From NCBI RefSeq assembly GCF_042477335.2, contig NC_091248.1:117518501-117582500 (forward strand): a stretch of 64,000 nt of DNA, in the 5' to 3' direction. Made by a program: the position numbers and the translations under genes. Positions 23,456 to 36,400 of the stretch are shown piece by piece (positions within the stretch are counted from its first letter, which is position 1; each line of letters begins with the position of its first letter). Below the pieces are notes generated by a model, which did not search any database, was not told where the DNA came from, and saw only the letters and a list, made by a program, of their open reading frames with translations. This DNA is from Ovis canadensis (lineage: Eukaryota; Chordata; Mammalia; Artiodactyla; Bovidae).

Positions 23456-24454
23456 TTGATTTTAGATTACCGTTGCAGCTGGGTTTACTGGATTTGTTCC
23501 CAGTGAATTTGAGGTTCTTGCTTCATCATCAAAGAATTTGGAGATGAAATGATAGGTAAGAAGTGGATATATTTAGAGAGAAACACACTCCACAGACAGA
23601 GAATGGGCACCTCAGAAGGTGCAAGAGAGCTTCGATAAATGGCATGGTTAGTTTTTTTTTTTTTTGCATGGTTAGTTTTTATGAGTTGGATAATTTTATA
23701 GGTTAGTGAGTGGGAGGTTTATTTCAATTATTTGGGGGGAGGGACAGGGACTTCCTGGAACTGGGCTATCACCCACTTTTTGGTCAGAACTGTCATGGCA
23801 CTAGTGGGTGTGTCATTTAGCTTATGTTAATATTAGAATAGGACACAACTTAGCAACTAAACAGCAACAACAGCGTATTACAGGGAGGAAATTATGAGGC
23901 TCAAAGGTCTACTGGAAGTCAACTGTTCCATCATCTTGGATCCAGTTGGTTCTAACTAGACTTGGTCATGTCCTACGGCTATATCATTCTCTTAAAGGCT
24001 GTGCCCTGCCCCCTTCTCTCCTGTTTCAGGTTCAGGAGTAAGATAAATCAAGTCACCCAACAACACATATTATAGTTTCTTCTTGTGTGTGGGTGTCATA
24101 AGACAAAGCAACAAGGCCAAGTTAGAATCATGGGATTGAGAAGTCATAAAACATGTCATGAGCCAATTGTGTAAGAAGTTCAAGTCACTCAGCTTATTGC
24201 ACTCAATATACTCAAATTAGTCACACCCAATAGTAAGAAAATACAGAGTCTGAGGAACCACTCTGAGGAGGGATCAGCAACAGGAGGCATTCTCAATGCA
24301 GGTGGCAGGCACAGGTTCTGCATGTAGGCATGGCAACCAGCATGGCACTGGCTTTTCTAAGTAGTTACCTTCTACTCCAGCAGCTTCTGACATGGGCAGT
24401 CTCCACTTTAGTATGTGTGCTCCACCGAGACCCTTCTCCAGCAAATGCGTTCAG

Positions 24455-24847
24455 TCAGTTCAGTTGCTCAGTCGTGTCTGACTCTTTGTGGCCCCATGGA
24501 CTATAGCACACCAGGCTTCCTGTCCGTGACCAACTTCCAGAGCCTTCTCAAACTCATGTCCATTGAGTCAGTGATGTCATCCAACCGTCTCATCCTCTGC
24601 TTCCCCCTTCTCCTCCTGCCTTCAATCTTTCCCAGCATCAGGGTCTTTTCAAATGAGTCAGTTCTTCACATCAGGTGGCCAAAGTATTGGAGCTTCAGCT
24701 TCAGCATCAGTGCTTCCAATGAATATTCAGGGATGGATTTCCTTTAGGATGGACTGGTTGGATCTCCTTGCAGTCCAAGGGACTCCCAAGAGTCTTCTCC
24801 AACATCATAGTTCAAAAGCATCAATTCTTTGACCATCAGCTTTCTTT
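24455..24847 (-). mobile_element. BovB 3'-end fragment with 10-bp target duplication
   Basis: A 0.4 kb BovB 3' end in antisense. ATGCGTTCAG lies at 24445-24454 and again at 24848-24857. The left copy overlaps the GTTCAG-type BovB tail. Confidence 0.88.
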
Positions 24848-25396
24848 ATGCGTTCAGACCCTATCTTTTGTAAGGTACAGTCCCTAAGGTGCAACAGTTA
24901 CAATCTCGGCTACAAGGAGCCTTACCTCTGGACAAAACAATGTTGTCTTCTATTTCAGTAACAGAGTGCTGTCTGCCATCAAACCAACAGTCACTGCAGC
25001 TGTCCTGACAGTGCCTTTAAGTGGAATTCAGAATGGAGAAAAAGAGGACAGTGGCCCTAGATGCATATCAAAGGAATAATTTCAATGAGCCCAGTCACTT
25101 CCATTTTCCCATACATAAAAAACACTGAAGTCTTTGAGGTGTTGGTTTTTTTTTTTTTTTAACAGTAATCTTTTGAAGTTTGACTACATTTTGTTCTTCA
25201 ACAAAAACCCCTATATACTCTGGTTTCTCGTTTATGTCTTTGGAACAGTTCCTCAGAGCCATCTGAGAGGCTAATTCCCAGGCTATAGTCCTTTAAAAGT
25301 TTCCCTGAATAAACATAACTCTCAACTTTTAGGTTGTGCACTTTTTAAAGTCAACATACAAGCATGTGTGTGTACATGTGTGTGTTATGCGTGTGT

Positions 25397-25797
25397 TTTA
25401 GTTGCTCAGTCATGTCCGACTCTGGAGAAGGCGATGGCACCCCACTCCAGTACTCTTGCCTGGAAAATCCCATGGGCAGAGGAGCCTGGTAGGCTGCAGT
25501 CCATGGGGTTGCTAAGCGTCGGACATGGCTGAGCAATTTCACTTTCACTTTTCACTTTCATGCATTGGAGAAGGAAATGGCAACCCACTCCAGTGTTCTT
25601 GCCTGGAGAATCCCAGAGACGGGTGAGCCTGGTTGGCTTCTGTCTATGGGGTCGCCCAGAGTCGGACACAACTGAAGCAACTTAGCAGCAGCAGCAGCAT
25701 GCAGCCTTTGCAACCTCACAGATTATAGCCTGCCAGGCTCCTCTGTCCATGTGATTTCCCAAGCAAGAATACAGGAGTGGGTTGCCATTTCTTTCTC
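25397..25797 (-). mobile_element. Bov-tA SINE split by a Bov-A2
   Basis: Bov-tA sequence stops after GTTGCTCAGTCATGTCCGAC (about 25430) and resumes at TTTGCAACCTCACAGATTAT (about 25707). The whole unit, including a TG-rich tail, is flanked by CAACATACAAGCAT at 25352-25365 and 25798-25811. Confidence 0.88.
25432..25699 (+). mobile_element. Bov-A2 SINE nested in Bov-tA
   Basis: A dimer from TCTGGAGAAGGCGATGGCAC to the GACTGAAGCAACTTAG plus CAG tail, sitting inside a Bov-tA in the opposite orientation. Confidence 0.9.
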
Positions 25798-25991
25798 CAA
25801 CATACAAGCATAGACTCCCCCAAAATCAGGATTGCTAAGACAAAGATCATTGCTCACCACCCATTTCCACAAGGGTTCATTTGTAAACTTACCACATTCG
25901 CTGACTGACAGTAGGACTCTTGGAGGAATTTAAGGCAAAAACAGGATGAGGCATCTGTGCTTTGGATGCACATGAATACAGACAGGTCCCA

Positions 25992-26203
25992 GGCTTTGGG
26001 TAGCTCAAACAGTAAAGAATCTGCCTGCAATGTGGGAGACCTGGGTTTCATCCCTGGGTCAGGAAGATCCCTGGAGACAGGCATGGCAACCCACTCCACT
26101 ATTCTTGCCTGGAGAATCCCACGGACAGAGGAGCCTGTTGGGCTACAGTCCATAGGGTTGCAAAGAGTCAGACAGGACCGAGTGACTAACACTTTCACTT
26201 TCA
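25992..26203 (+). mobile_element. Bov-tA SINE
   Basis: The head GGCTTTGGGTAGCTCAAAC, the box GGTTTCATCCCTGGGTC and the tail GAGTGACTAACACTTTCAC are all visible. Confidence 0.9.
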
Positions 26204-26541
26204 TAGGTAGTCAAAAGTATATCTCAGGAAGAATTTTAATGACTCTAGATTCTTCCATCCTCCAAACATAGAAAAGCTAAAAAGATTAACTGGAGACATC
26301 TGTTCTTTATGATTAGCAGTAATCTTACCAAGATACATGCTTGACTGCAGGTATCCGCCAGCCAAAAGTCATGTATAAACTGACTTTTCCCTTACTTCTA
26401 CTGAGTGGTTGCTTCAGAGTGCCTAAGTGGCTGTCTCTTGGGCTTTAGTCCTTAGAAAGAGCCTCACTAAAACTTAAAACTCACAGCTCTTATGTTACAC
26501 ATCTTTAAACCTTTTCTCCACACCTTTAAAAACAACTTCCT

Positions 26542-26660
26542 GGAATTCCCTGGTGGACCAGTGATTAGAATTGCTAGCTTCAGGAGGGTCCCGGCTCCAT
26601 CCTTGGTTGGGTAACTAAGATCCCACAAGCTCCGTGACACAGCCAAACAAGAACAACAAA
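26542..26660 (+). mobile_element. CHR-type SINE, short
   Basis: GGAATTCCCTGGTGGACCAG is the head and TAACTAAGATCCCACAAGC the 3' part. An AC microsatellite forms its tail. Confidence 0.82.
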
Positions 26661-26662
26661 AC

Positions 26663-26663
<1 letters not shown>

Positions 26664-26693
<30 letters not shown>

Positions 26694-26694
26694 G
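26664..26694. repeat. (AC)n microsatellite
   Basis: About 15 uninterrupted AC units directly follow a CHR SINE. Confidence 0.95.
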
Positions 26695-27309
26695 CGCCAA
26701 AATAAATTTAATTATTTCACTCCAGTTATCTTAATTTACATATTCAAAATATTACATCAGACCTTTAGAAACAATCAAGATGGGTGCTGCAATTGGTCAC
26801 TGTGATTGTATCTTGTTTCCCTATTTCTAACGAACGAGAGGTTCCATTCTAAATTCGAAGTAGGAATTATAATGTCACATCACAATGGAGATGTATCTAT
26901 GGAAATAAGAAATCGTATTCAGGGGAACTCCCGCCTCCAAACATCAGCATCCTCTCTCCGGCAGAAATTTGATTCAAAGCCGCACAGCACAGGAGACCCG
27001 CGATCATGTGCCAGTCAGCGCCCAAGGCTGCTCTGGAGCCCAATGAGGTCCAAATCGGAAGTGGTTCCTTGAAAATGACTTTCCCGGGAACCTGTTTTTG
27101 AAAAACCGTGTCACTTAAATTCGCTTTTTCCTAATGTAAACTTACAGAAATACAGACAAACTCTCGCTCTCAGTACAGAGAAAGACACTTTCATCCGGAG
27201 AGAAAACTTTTCACGCCCGGCAGCAGCGATAAGCCTACGGGAACCAAGATGCGCAGGGCACCAGTTCTCCGGCGAGCGCTACTCTGGGAAGGACCAGTCC
27301 CCTGGCGGG

Positions 27310-27323
27310 GTTGCCGTGGAGAC
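27310..27323 (+). promoter_or_regulatory. Putative RFX X-box
   Basis: GTTGCCGTGGAGAC has a perfect left half-site (GTTGCC), a two-base spacer and a right half with 4 of 6 matches to RGYAAC. It is 88 bp upstream of the TTC26 ATG. RFX factors drive many ciliary genes through such sites close to the start. Binding is inferred. Confidence 0.6.
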
Positions 27324-27410
27324 CAAGCGAGCTTTGTGGATGCTGAGGCGCGCTGAAGCCAGGCCTTCTGCTGTCTGTCTGCAGAGAGGGTTCACAGGAC
27401 CGGCGCCAAG

Positions 27411-27413
27411 ATG
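27411..27413 (+). CDS. TTC26: TTC26 coding exon 1 (ATG only)
   Basis: The coding part of this exon is the single codon ATG, followed at once by the donor GTTAGT. The context CCAAGATG has A at -3. Splicing to exon 2, which also begins with ATG, gives the Met-Met start known for this protein. Confidence 0.9.
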
Positions 27414-30400
27414 GTTAGTGGCGTCGAATAGTGAGGAATAAGTTTGAGTAGGTCCTGGGACTGGAGATAGAGATTCCTAGTACACTTCTGGTTTAAGTCT
27501 AAGAGTGTTAGAGGAGGCAGATGTTTGTGCCCGCTCCCGTGTTCCCACCGGGGACAAGGCTGCAACTGTAGACACATCGTTGCTTTCTTCCCTCCTGTTT
27601 CTCCGTTTTCCCACTCCTGAGCTGCGCGTGAGATGGGAAGTGGACCAAGGGAAGGCTGAGATGACAACAGCTCCGCGAAAGCATCTCTTACCTCATTCTC
27701 GTTGGAGGAGATGAAGAAGTAGGGGATAGCGGTTTCGTTCCGCTCAAGCACCGGGTGATGGACCTTTTAGTAAAATACGTGTTACGGAAAGAGTTTAAAT
27801 AGGCTTACAAGGGGTTCGTTGTTCAGAACTTGATTTATGAATCCGGGAGCCGTCACTCTCAGTTTAAAATTGACCACGGGATTGGGATCATACAGCTATC
27901 TTTGTTGTTTCTTTCACAGATGCTTTCAAGGGCCAAACCTGCTGTAGGCGGGGACCCACCGCACACTGACAAAAGGAAGAAGAAAGGTAGGAAGATTCCA
28001 AAGCTAGAGGAGCTACTTTCACAAAGAGATTTCACTGGAGCTATTACCCTGTTGGAGGTAATGTCCAAAGAAAGTTGCTTCTTAGGAAGTAAATAATCAG
28101 AATATAGAGGAATGCATGGGTGAATGCTGGTTGCTATGCATGGAACAGGTGGGTGCATTCTGGGACTTCCTGTAAATCTAGTCAGGCACAGATTCCAGGT
28201 TAACTGTCAACCTGACTAAAGACGAACTAAAAAGATTGACTTCCTTCTCTCTCTCTTTTGTTACATGACAGACTTATTTCTTGATGGACACTTTTAATTA
28301 TGTCTAGTTCCACTGATGGCGAGTCCAGCCTAAAAATGTAGAGGGACATTCAACACACTGTCAGTTCACACACTGCCTATTCCACCCCCCGACCAGTTCA
28401 TGATTTATTCCTGTTAATATGTTATAACATTTTGATCAAATTTGAATAATTCTGCCATGTTTCATGCTTACTGTCTGAAATACTGTATCTTCAGAAGATA
28501 TTTCAAATCGCTATGGCAGTAGTTCTCAACTTTTAATACTTATTAGAGTCACTTGTGGTACTTGTTTAAATGTGCATTTCTGGACTCCTACCCTGTGTGT
28601 GTGTGTGAGTCGCTCAGTTGTGCCTGATTCTTTTCAACCCCATGAACTATAGCCCACCTGGCTCCTCTGTCCATGGGATTTCCCAGACAAGAATTCTGGA
28701 GTGGGATGCTATTCCCTTCTCCACGGGATCCTCCCGACCCAAGGATTGAACCCAGGTCTCCCAAGTTGCAGGCAGGTTCTTTACCATCTAAGCCACTAGG
28801 GAAACTCAAGAACCCAGTATTTGGGGCAAATAGCCTAAGTGCTGATGTAGATGGTCCAAGGATACTGCACTTTGGGATATGGTTTTGTGGGAAGCACGTG
28901 TTGTAGGAGAATGAAGGGGTGCACCAAAGAACAAAGAAGGGAGGAGTTTTGACGGCACAGCCTGGTTGTGTTGTGCTGTAATCATTTCTCTAAAGCACTA
29001 CAACAGCCATATTACTCTTATCAACAATAAGTGTTTTAATCGGCTTTATTTATCTTTCTCAGTCTTGCATGTCAAGTCCTGTGTTTCTTGCTAGTGCGCT
29101 GGTGTTGAGCACATTGCTTAAACTTTTCTGGTGTCAAATTTCTTATCTTTAAATCAGGGGAGCTGCCTTGGAAGGACCCTCTAGCTCCTTAAATCAGTGG
29201 ACCAACTGGTAGATACATGTGTGATTTTTGTTAGTCTCTTTTTCTCTTTTCTTTAAGGAAGTGACCACACTTTCCTTATTGTGTGATCCCATGCTGCCTT
29301 TAATTTGTCCAGGGAGGCTCAGCTCTATGCTTTCATTCTTAGGTAGCCAAAGTGCCATGATGGATGGGAATGGGAACTGCCCTGGTCTGGGATGAGGAAG
29401 GGCCTGTGAGCTCTGCTGTGGCTCCAGGGAATTCCAGGGGCAAATTCAGGGAGACCTCAAATAAGAGTTTCTTCAGACTTAAGGCACTGCACTCAAATTC
29501 ACAGTATTTGGTGAGAGGTTGTTATTGTTTAGTCGCTTCAGTGGTGTCCGACTCTTTGTGACCCCACGAACTGTAGCCCACCAGGCTTCTCTGTCCATTG
29601 GGTTTTCCGGGCAAGTATACGGGAGTGGGTTGCCATTTCCTTCTCTAGGTGAAAGGAGAATTTCTAATATTATAGAGTTAGCTACAAGAGTAAGTTTTTA
29701 TTTAGACAGAGTATCAGTAGATATCTTCATCTTGTACTGGTCAAGGCACCTGAAGTTTTGTAACAATGATTGGCTTTTTAAAATTCTATCTTATTTTTAT
29801 TAGACTGTAGTTGCCTTGCAATGTTGTTAGCTTCTGCTGTACAGTAAAGTGAATCATGAGACGCGTACATATTTCCACTGTTTTTTAGATTTCCTTCCTA
29901 CAAATCAACAATGATCTGTTTAGTTTTTACTTTTTCACCTATGTTTTTGGCTTATCACCACACAAAGTAGAAAAAAAAAATCTCCTTTTACCAAAAAAAA
30001 AAAAGCTCATGGTAATTCAGACTTCTCCTTCAGGATCTCACACCTTTCCTCCAAAATAGGACTTTTCTTTCATTGGATGATGAATTCATGAATATTTTTC
30101 CACAATGGACATAAATGATTAGGTGGTTTTCTAAAATCTTTAATTCTTATAGGCCCTGGCAAGCCTGTTCAAGGGTAATAGAAGGATTTAATGCCTTATC
30201 TTCAGTGAAAAGTTATAACCTATGAATAAATATATGTGTGTGCTCATGGGACAGGTTTGAAGTGTGAAGTTAAATGCAGGAGAACATGGGATTGGGGGTG
30301 AAAACATGGGCTTTGGAGTCAGTTGGCTGTGTGGTTCCTTCCACCACACTTACTGGCTGTGTGTGGCCTTCAGGTCAATGCTTAATTTATCTAACCTTCA

Positions 30401-33400
30401 GTTATTTGTCATTAAATAATTTCACAGAGTTCTTATGATCCTTATATTATCACCCGGAATTTTTATGAGGATAACTCTTAGATACTTCCTGGAGTAAGGT
30501 GTCAGTAAACACAAAAACAGTTGTGAAATATTTGAGGAAAAGGTAGTTAATTGTGCTGAGTTCTGTAGGTATCAGTTTGATTAAACTGAGATTATCTTGC
30601 TTCCTTAATTTGCAACTTCCTATTGTTCATTAATAACATAGTTTTTTAAACAAGGGCTTACCATTCAAAGTATTCATGATTTTTTTTTTCATGAAATTTT
30701 AACATGAAGTTCAAACGTCATGTTGGGGAACAAGAAGAGGATACTAATTTGTGGATTGGATACTGTGCTTTTCACCTGGGTGACTACAAGAGAGCTTTGG
30801 AGGTTAGTTTAAAGTTGTTTTTTTTTTTTTTTAAAATAACTGTAGGGTTTTGAAATGTTACTAAGTTTTGTATTATAATAATACATGCTTATGGTAAAAT
30901 TCAAACAATACAGAGGGGAACAAAGGAAAAAGGAAAAAAAGTTACCTTGTCTGCCTTCCTCCATCCTGTTTCTTTGTTAACAGGAGTAAACATTGGATCT
31001 TTTTTTGATGTATTGCTTCAGAAATCTTCTATATATATTCAAGTATATGTAGCAATGTTGTTTACTCTTTCCTTTTAGATATATACTAATGAGATTGTTC
31101 AATATATTAATATTAGTCTTTCTTAAGGAACTCTTCAGGAAAAGAAAAATAAGCCCTTTTGATTAAAAGTTTTATGATTCTTTTCTCAAAAAATGTTCAT
31201 GGTTATTTTGAAAGGTTAATTTTAGACATAGGAAATATTATTTTATCTTTATATTTTAAAATATTTTAATATAGTATTTATTTTTTATATTTTTAAAAGT
31301 ATAGTTTTGAAAATTGTTTTTCTTGGTCATTGTAAACCCTACAATGGGTTTACAACCCTGCATTATAAACCTAACAATCTATAGAATTATGGCTATACAT
31401 AAAATTGTAGATGCCTTATGTCAATGATTTTTAACTCATAAATGAAATTATTTTGACCTTTCTTACATATTCTCACTCTCAAAATGTAATTTAAAGATAT
31501 TAAAAACCTCCACTACTAAAATGAAAAATATCCAAGATCACACAATGAGAAACTGATATGAACAAAAGCAACAAAATCAGTGAAGGAAAAGTGAGGATGT
31601 GAAGAGGGCAGAATAGAAGCTGGTAGTATTTGTGAAAGATTTAGGAGAAGAGAGAGTAGGTCAAATGGAGTAAAAAAGAAAATAGGCATGTGGTAAAGAC
31701 TGATAGTAAAAGAGTATGTGGAAAATGTAGTTGACAAAGTGAATTTCAGAAACTCCTTAACAGGGAAGGAAAAACCCTCAAAGACCAAATTTTTAAAATG
31801 TAAAGCCAAGTAAACAAAGCCAGAAAACAATTAGAATGAAATAAAATTTGTAGTGTATTAAGGTATCGGATTTTAAGTTAGCTGAATCTATGGCATTTTT
31901 AATATCTTTTTAAATGTCTTTTTAAGTTAGCAAAAACAAAATATTTCAGTTGTTTTTCATTTCTGCTGTTTGTTAGCCCATATCAGTATTAAAAGGGAAA
32001 GAAAATAAAACAAGTGTAGGGTTCTATGGGCAACAGTCCCACATGGGTAGGCTTGAGCCCTAACTGCAGTATTTAATATTGCAGGTATAGAATATAAGGA
32101 GCACATGTGTGTACGTGATAAGTCGCTTCAGTCGTGTCCGACTCTTTGCGACTCTGTGGACTGTAGCCCTCCAGGCTCCTCTCTGTTCATGGGATTCTCC
32201 AGGCAAGAATATTGGAGTGGGTTGCCATGCCCTCCTCCAGGGGATCTTCCCGACCCAGGGACTGAAATTACATCTGCATCGGCAGGCAGGTTCTTTACCA
32301 CTAGCGCCACTTGGGAAGCCCTAAAGAGCGTATAGAATTCTCCTAAATGTGAAATTGCCCAATCAAGAACTCCTATTCCATTATATATAAAGAAATGGCC
32401 CATTGATTGCTTTACTGCTATAAGGGATCTCTGCTTATTGTATATTTCAGGAATATGAAAATGCAACAAAAGAAGAAAATTGCAATCCTGAAGTCTGGGT
32501 GAACCTAGCCTGTACCTACTTCTTTCTTGGGATGTATAAACAAGCTGAAGCAGCTGGATTTAAAGGTAAATGAGCCCTTTTAATATCTGAAATTCATCAC
32601 TAATACTAAGAGTCATTTTGGAGATTTTTAAACTTAATACCTTTCTCAAGGAAAAATCAAGTGACATTAAAAAGCTAAAAAAAAAAAACCAAAAAAAAAA
32701 ACCAAGAAAGAAAAGCTCTACCCTTCAAAGCATATTGGATCTTAGCAACTTTATCTTTAAAGACAGAGTTAATCTCTGTGTGCCTTACCCTTACCCTCCC
32801 TACTTCACTTCCCCAGAATCTACAGCCAAAAATCAGAAGGATGAGAGAAGAAAAAGACAAGGTGCCTTTCTTAGGTCCTCCTGTGGTGGGACATTCATGC
32901 TATTGGTAGGAGTTGGGTATAGTTGGTCAAGCTCTCATGAATGTGGATTTTATAGCTTCTTGCCCTACTTCTAAATGAGAAGCCTAGTAATTTCAGCTTG
33001 AAGAATCCAGATTTCTTCCCTTTTGTTTGACTCATGAGGTCAGTCAGCTTAGGAGAAGTGAATTCAGATTTGCAAATAAGTGTAGGGCAAAATGGAAATA
33101 TGGGAGGAAAGATTAAGAATAATTAGAGTATGAATCAAATTAAAATCAAAGAAAAATAGAGAAAGTAGGCAAAAGAATGTTTGTTAGGAAATATGTGAGT
33201 GACGAGTGTATTCCAGGGTAGAATTCTTAGAGAATTAACTGGCACATACATTTTTAGATAGAATTTCAGTTCAAGGTCATGGAAAATCTCTTGATTTGTA
33301 CCCAAGTTGTTTCAATTTACTGATGTAGTTTTTCCCAATTCAGTTATAATGGTCTTTGTTTGAGTTATTTATCTCATGCTTCTAGACTTTGTGCGTAAAA

Positions 33401-36400
33401 CAGTTAGTTGCATGTAAGGTGATCAAGGTACCTCTCTCTCTTTCCATATATATTTTTTCTTTTTTAACATTGAAGTGTGACTTTTTGTTGTAAAGAGATA
33501 GATTAATAATATTGAGTGTCCAGAATTAGGAAGATTCTCCAAGAGCACAACGGGGATCTGGAATTTAAAAGATGTTAACCTTTTTGCTTGGCTATCTCTT
33601 TTAGATGGCAGATTATCATGCCAGAAGATCTGTGGAGAATGGGCTAGTATTTAGGAAAATATGCGAGTGTTCTCAGTTGAGTCTGACTTTGCGACCCCAT
33701 GGACTGTAGCCCACTGGGCTCTTCTGTCTATGGGATTTTCTGGGCAAAGATATTGGAATGGGTTGCCATTCCCTTCTGCAGGGGATCTTTGTGACCCAGG
33801 GATCAAACCTGCATCTCCTGCAATGACAGGCAGATTCTTTACCACTGAGGCACCTGAGAAGCCCCATTTAGGAAAACATGGCAGTGTAACAATGAAAAGA
33901 AGAGTTCAGAAGGAATTGACAACACTGGATTCCTATATGTACTGATAGGACCACAACACTTGCTTCCCGTGTTTGGTTCCGAGTGTGAACTACACAGGAT
34001 GGGCTGCTGCGGGCATTGTGAAGAGTGCAGGCCGTGCTTTACCACGACAGAGTCAGGAAGAACCAGTGTGGGCACGAGCAGAACCCCAGAGTGTTTTCCT
34101 TCAGGTTCTTGATGATGTTTCTTCTACTCCAATAGGACTAGACTAAAATAATATGTATTATACAGAGACGTAGCAGGATCCCATGGGTGAGGATTTGGGA
34201 ATATCCTTATCTGAGCCTCATGTCACTCCTACAAGGGACTGAGTGCCATACACAATTGAGATCTTTAATAAGCACCTTGGATTTTCTTCCTCAGCTCCAA
34301 AAAGCCGACTTCAAAACCGCCTCCTCTTCCACTTGGCTCACAAGGTATTTCTGTGCTTATTTCACACTTTTTTTTTAAATGTAAATTTTAGTGTTCCTTT
34401 TTTAATTGACATAAATTAAAACTTTTGTTTTTAAAATATTTTTCTCTTTCTTTCTTGTTACCAGCAAGGGTGAAAGAGAATTAAGTAGAAATTCTTGTTA
34501 ATGATATGTTTAGAGCAAGTAGAATACAGGTATTAATTTTATAGGATTTTTCTCCCCCATTAATGTTTTTTACCCTGGTAATTTATTTAGAGATATTAGG
34601 TTTTAGTTCTTCTTAAGCAGTAGTCTTTTATGATTAGTTTGTTTCCACCATCTTATTATCTCTTAGGAAACAGAAGCAAAGATGCCTGTCCTGACTCCTG
34701 AAAATAAATCCATACTTTTCTGAATTGCCTGCCTTCTGGCAATAATTTTGATGATCATCATAAAATTATTTCTTAATACTTTTTCATATTATAAAATCAC
34801 ACATGATAGTAATCAAAATATAAATATGCAATAAAAAGATATTGTTGTTGTTGTTCTGTCGCTAAGTTATGTCTGACTCTTTGTGACTCCGTGGACTGCA
34901 GTGTCAGGCTTCCCTTTTCTTCACCGTCTCCCAGAGTTTGTTTAAACGTCTACCACATTTAAAGTTAACTATATTTCAACCTTTGGGCATACCTCTTTAG
35001 GGGTAATCATTTTTTATATGCATATTTGTATTTTTGTTCATTTTGCAGAATGAGATTTATGTTAAATATATACTCTGTATTCTACAACTTGCCTTTAAAT
35101 TATGAGCGTATCCCTGAGTCACTAGTCTTCAAACCCATCCTTTTAAAATAACAATCCATCATATGCACGTGCCACAATTCATTCAGCATTTCCTAGTTAT
35201 TTGGCTTCAAGATTGGTTTTGATTTTAATTATAAAAATGAAATTCTAACATCCTAGAAATAGACTTATTGAGTTATTGAGTATGAACAATAAAAATTTTA
35301 AACTGTTAATTGATAGTGCTAAATTTTTACAGGAAATTTATCTATAGAGGTAGTATTTGAAAATAATTATTCTTGGTGTATTTAAAAATTTCATGCTGTA
35401 ATTATCTCTGTTTAGTTCTTTCAATTTTTGCTTTACATGTTTTACAGACTCTCATTAAGTGCATACAGATATAGAATTATTATGTCTATCTAGTGAATGG
35501 AAACACTTATCATTATCATTATGAAATGTCTGTCTTTATCTCTAAAACTCTCTCTTCGTGTAAACACTACTTTGGCACGTTTGTGTAGCTCTATCAGCTC
35601 TCTTTTTGTTAGTGGTTGCCTGTTACATCTTTTTATATCCGTTCATTCTCTACTTTTCTATGTCATATTTTAAATGTCTCTCTAATAAACAACATATAAA
35701 AAAGATAGAAACATAGAAAATAAAAAGGGAGAGAGAAGATATAAAGAAAGAAATAGAAACAGAAAGTAAGAAGGAGGGGGTTAAGTAATGAGTTGTAACT
35801 AAAGACTACGACTCTATCTCTAGAGACTATTTTATCCTTTGTCTGAAGGAGAGATAAAGAAGACTGGGAGCTGAAGAGAAATAGGGAGAACAGAGGCAAG
35901 TGGCTGAAGGATGGGTGGAGTTAAATTTGTGTTACATAAGTGTTGATTTCTCTAACCATACTCTAACATGAATTTTTATGTCTTTTTTCTCTCTTACAAC
36001 TTTAGTTTAATGATGAGAAGAAACTGATGAACTTCCATCAGAATCTTCAGGATATCACAGAAGATCAACTCAGTTTGGCCTCAATCCACTATATGCGATC
36101 TCACTACCAAGAAGCCATTGATATTTACAAGCGAATACTGCTAGATAACAGGTATGTGTCCTGTTACTCCTCCTTGAACTCTCATTTTGTTACTTTCTTC
36201 TGTACCCAGTTTGGCTGAGGACCTAGTGTCCTTTGGTTCTAATATTACCGTGTGTTCAAGTCTGTTTAGCTAATAATCTGGTGAGATTAAGAACTCCTTA
36301 TAGTCTATACTCCTTATTGTCTATTGTCTTTCCCCCTCTTAATTGCCCTCCCATTAAGTTTCAGTACCACAGGTATATTGTATATCTGGTTATGTACTGT

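Larger units (their letters stand above)
26950..27413 (+). promoter_or_regulatory. TTC26 promoter and 5'UTR region
   Basis: A locally GC/CG-enriched segment without a TATA box ends at the TTC26 ATG. It contains a half NRF1-like TGCGCAGG near 27250 and a putative RFX X-box at 27310-27323. The transcription start cannot be fixed by eye. Confidence 0.65.

Noticed and set aside
2476..27410. A possible shared bidirectional promoter between ZC3HAV1 and TTC26
   Set aside because: The genes are head to head, but about 25 kb of repeat-rich sequence separates the starts and each has its own promoter-like region.
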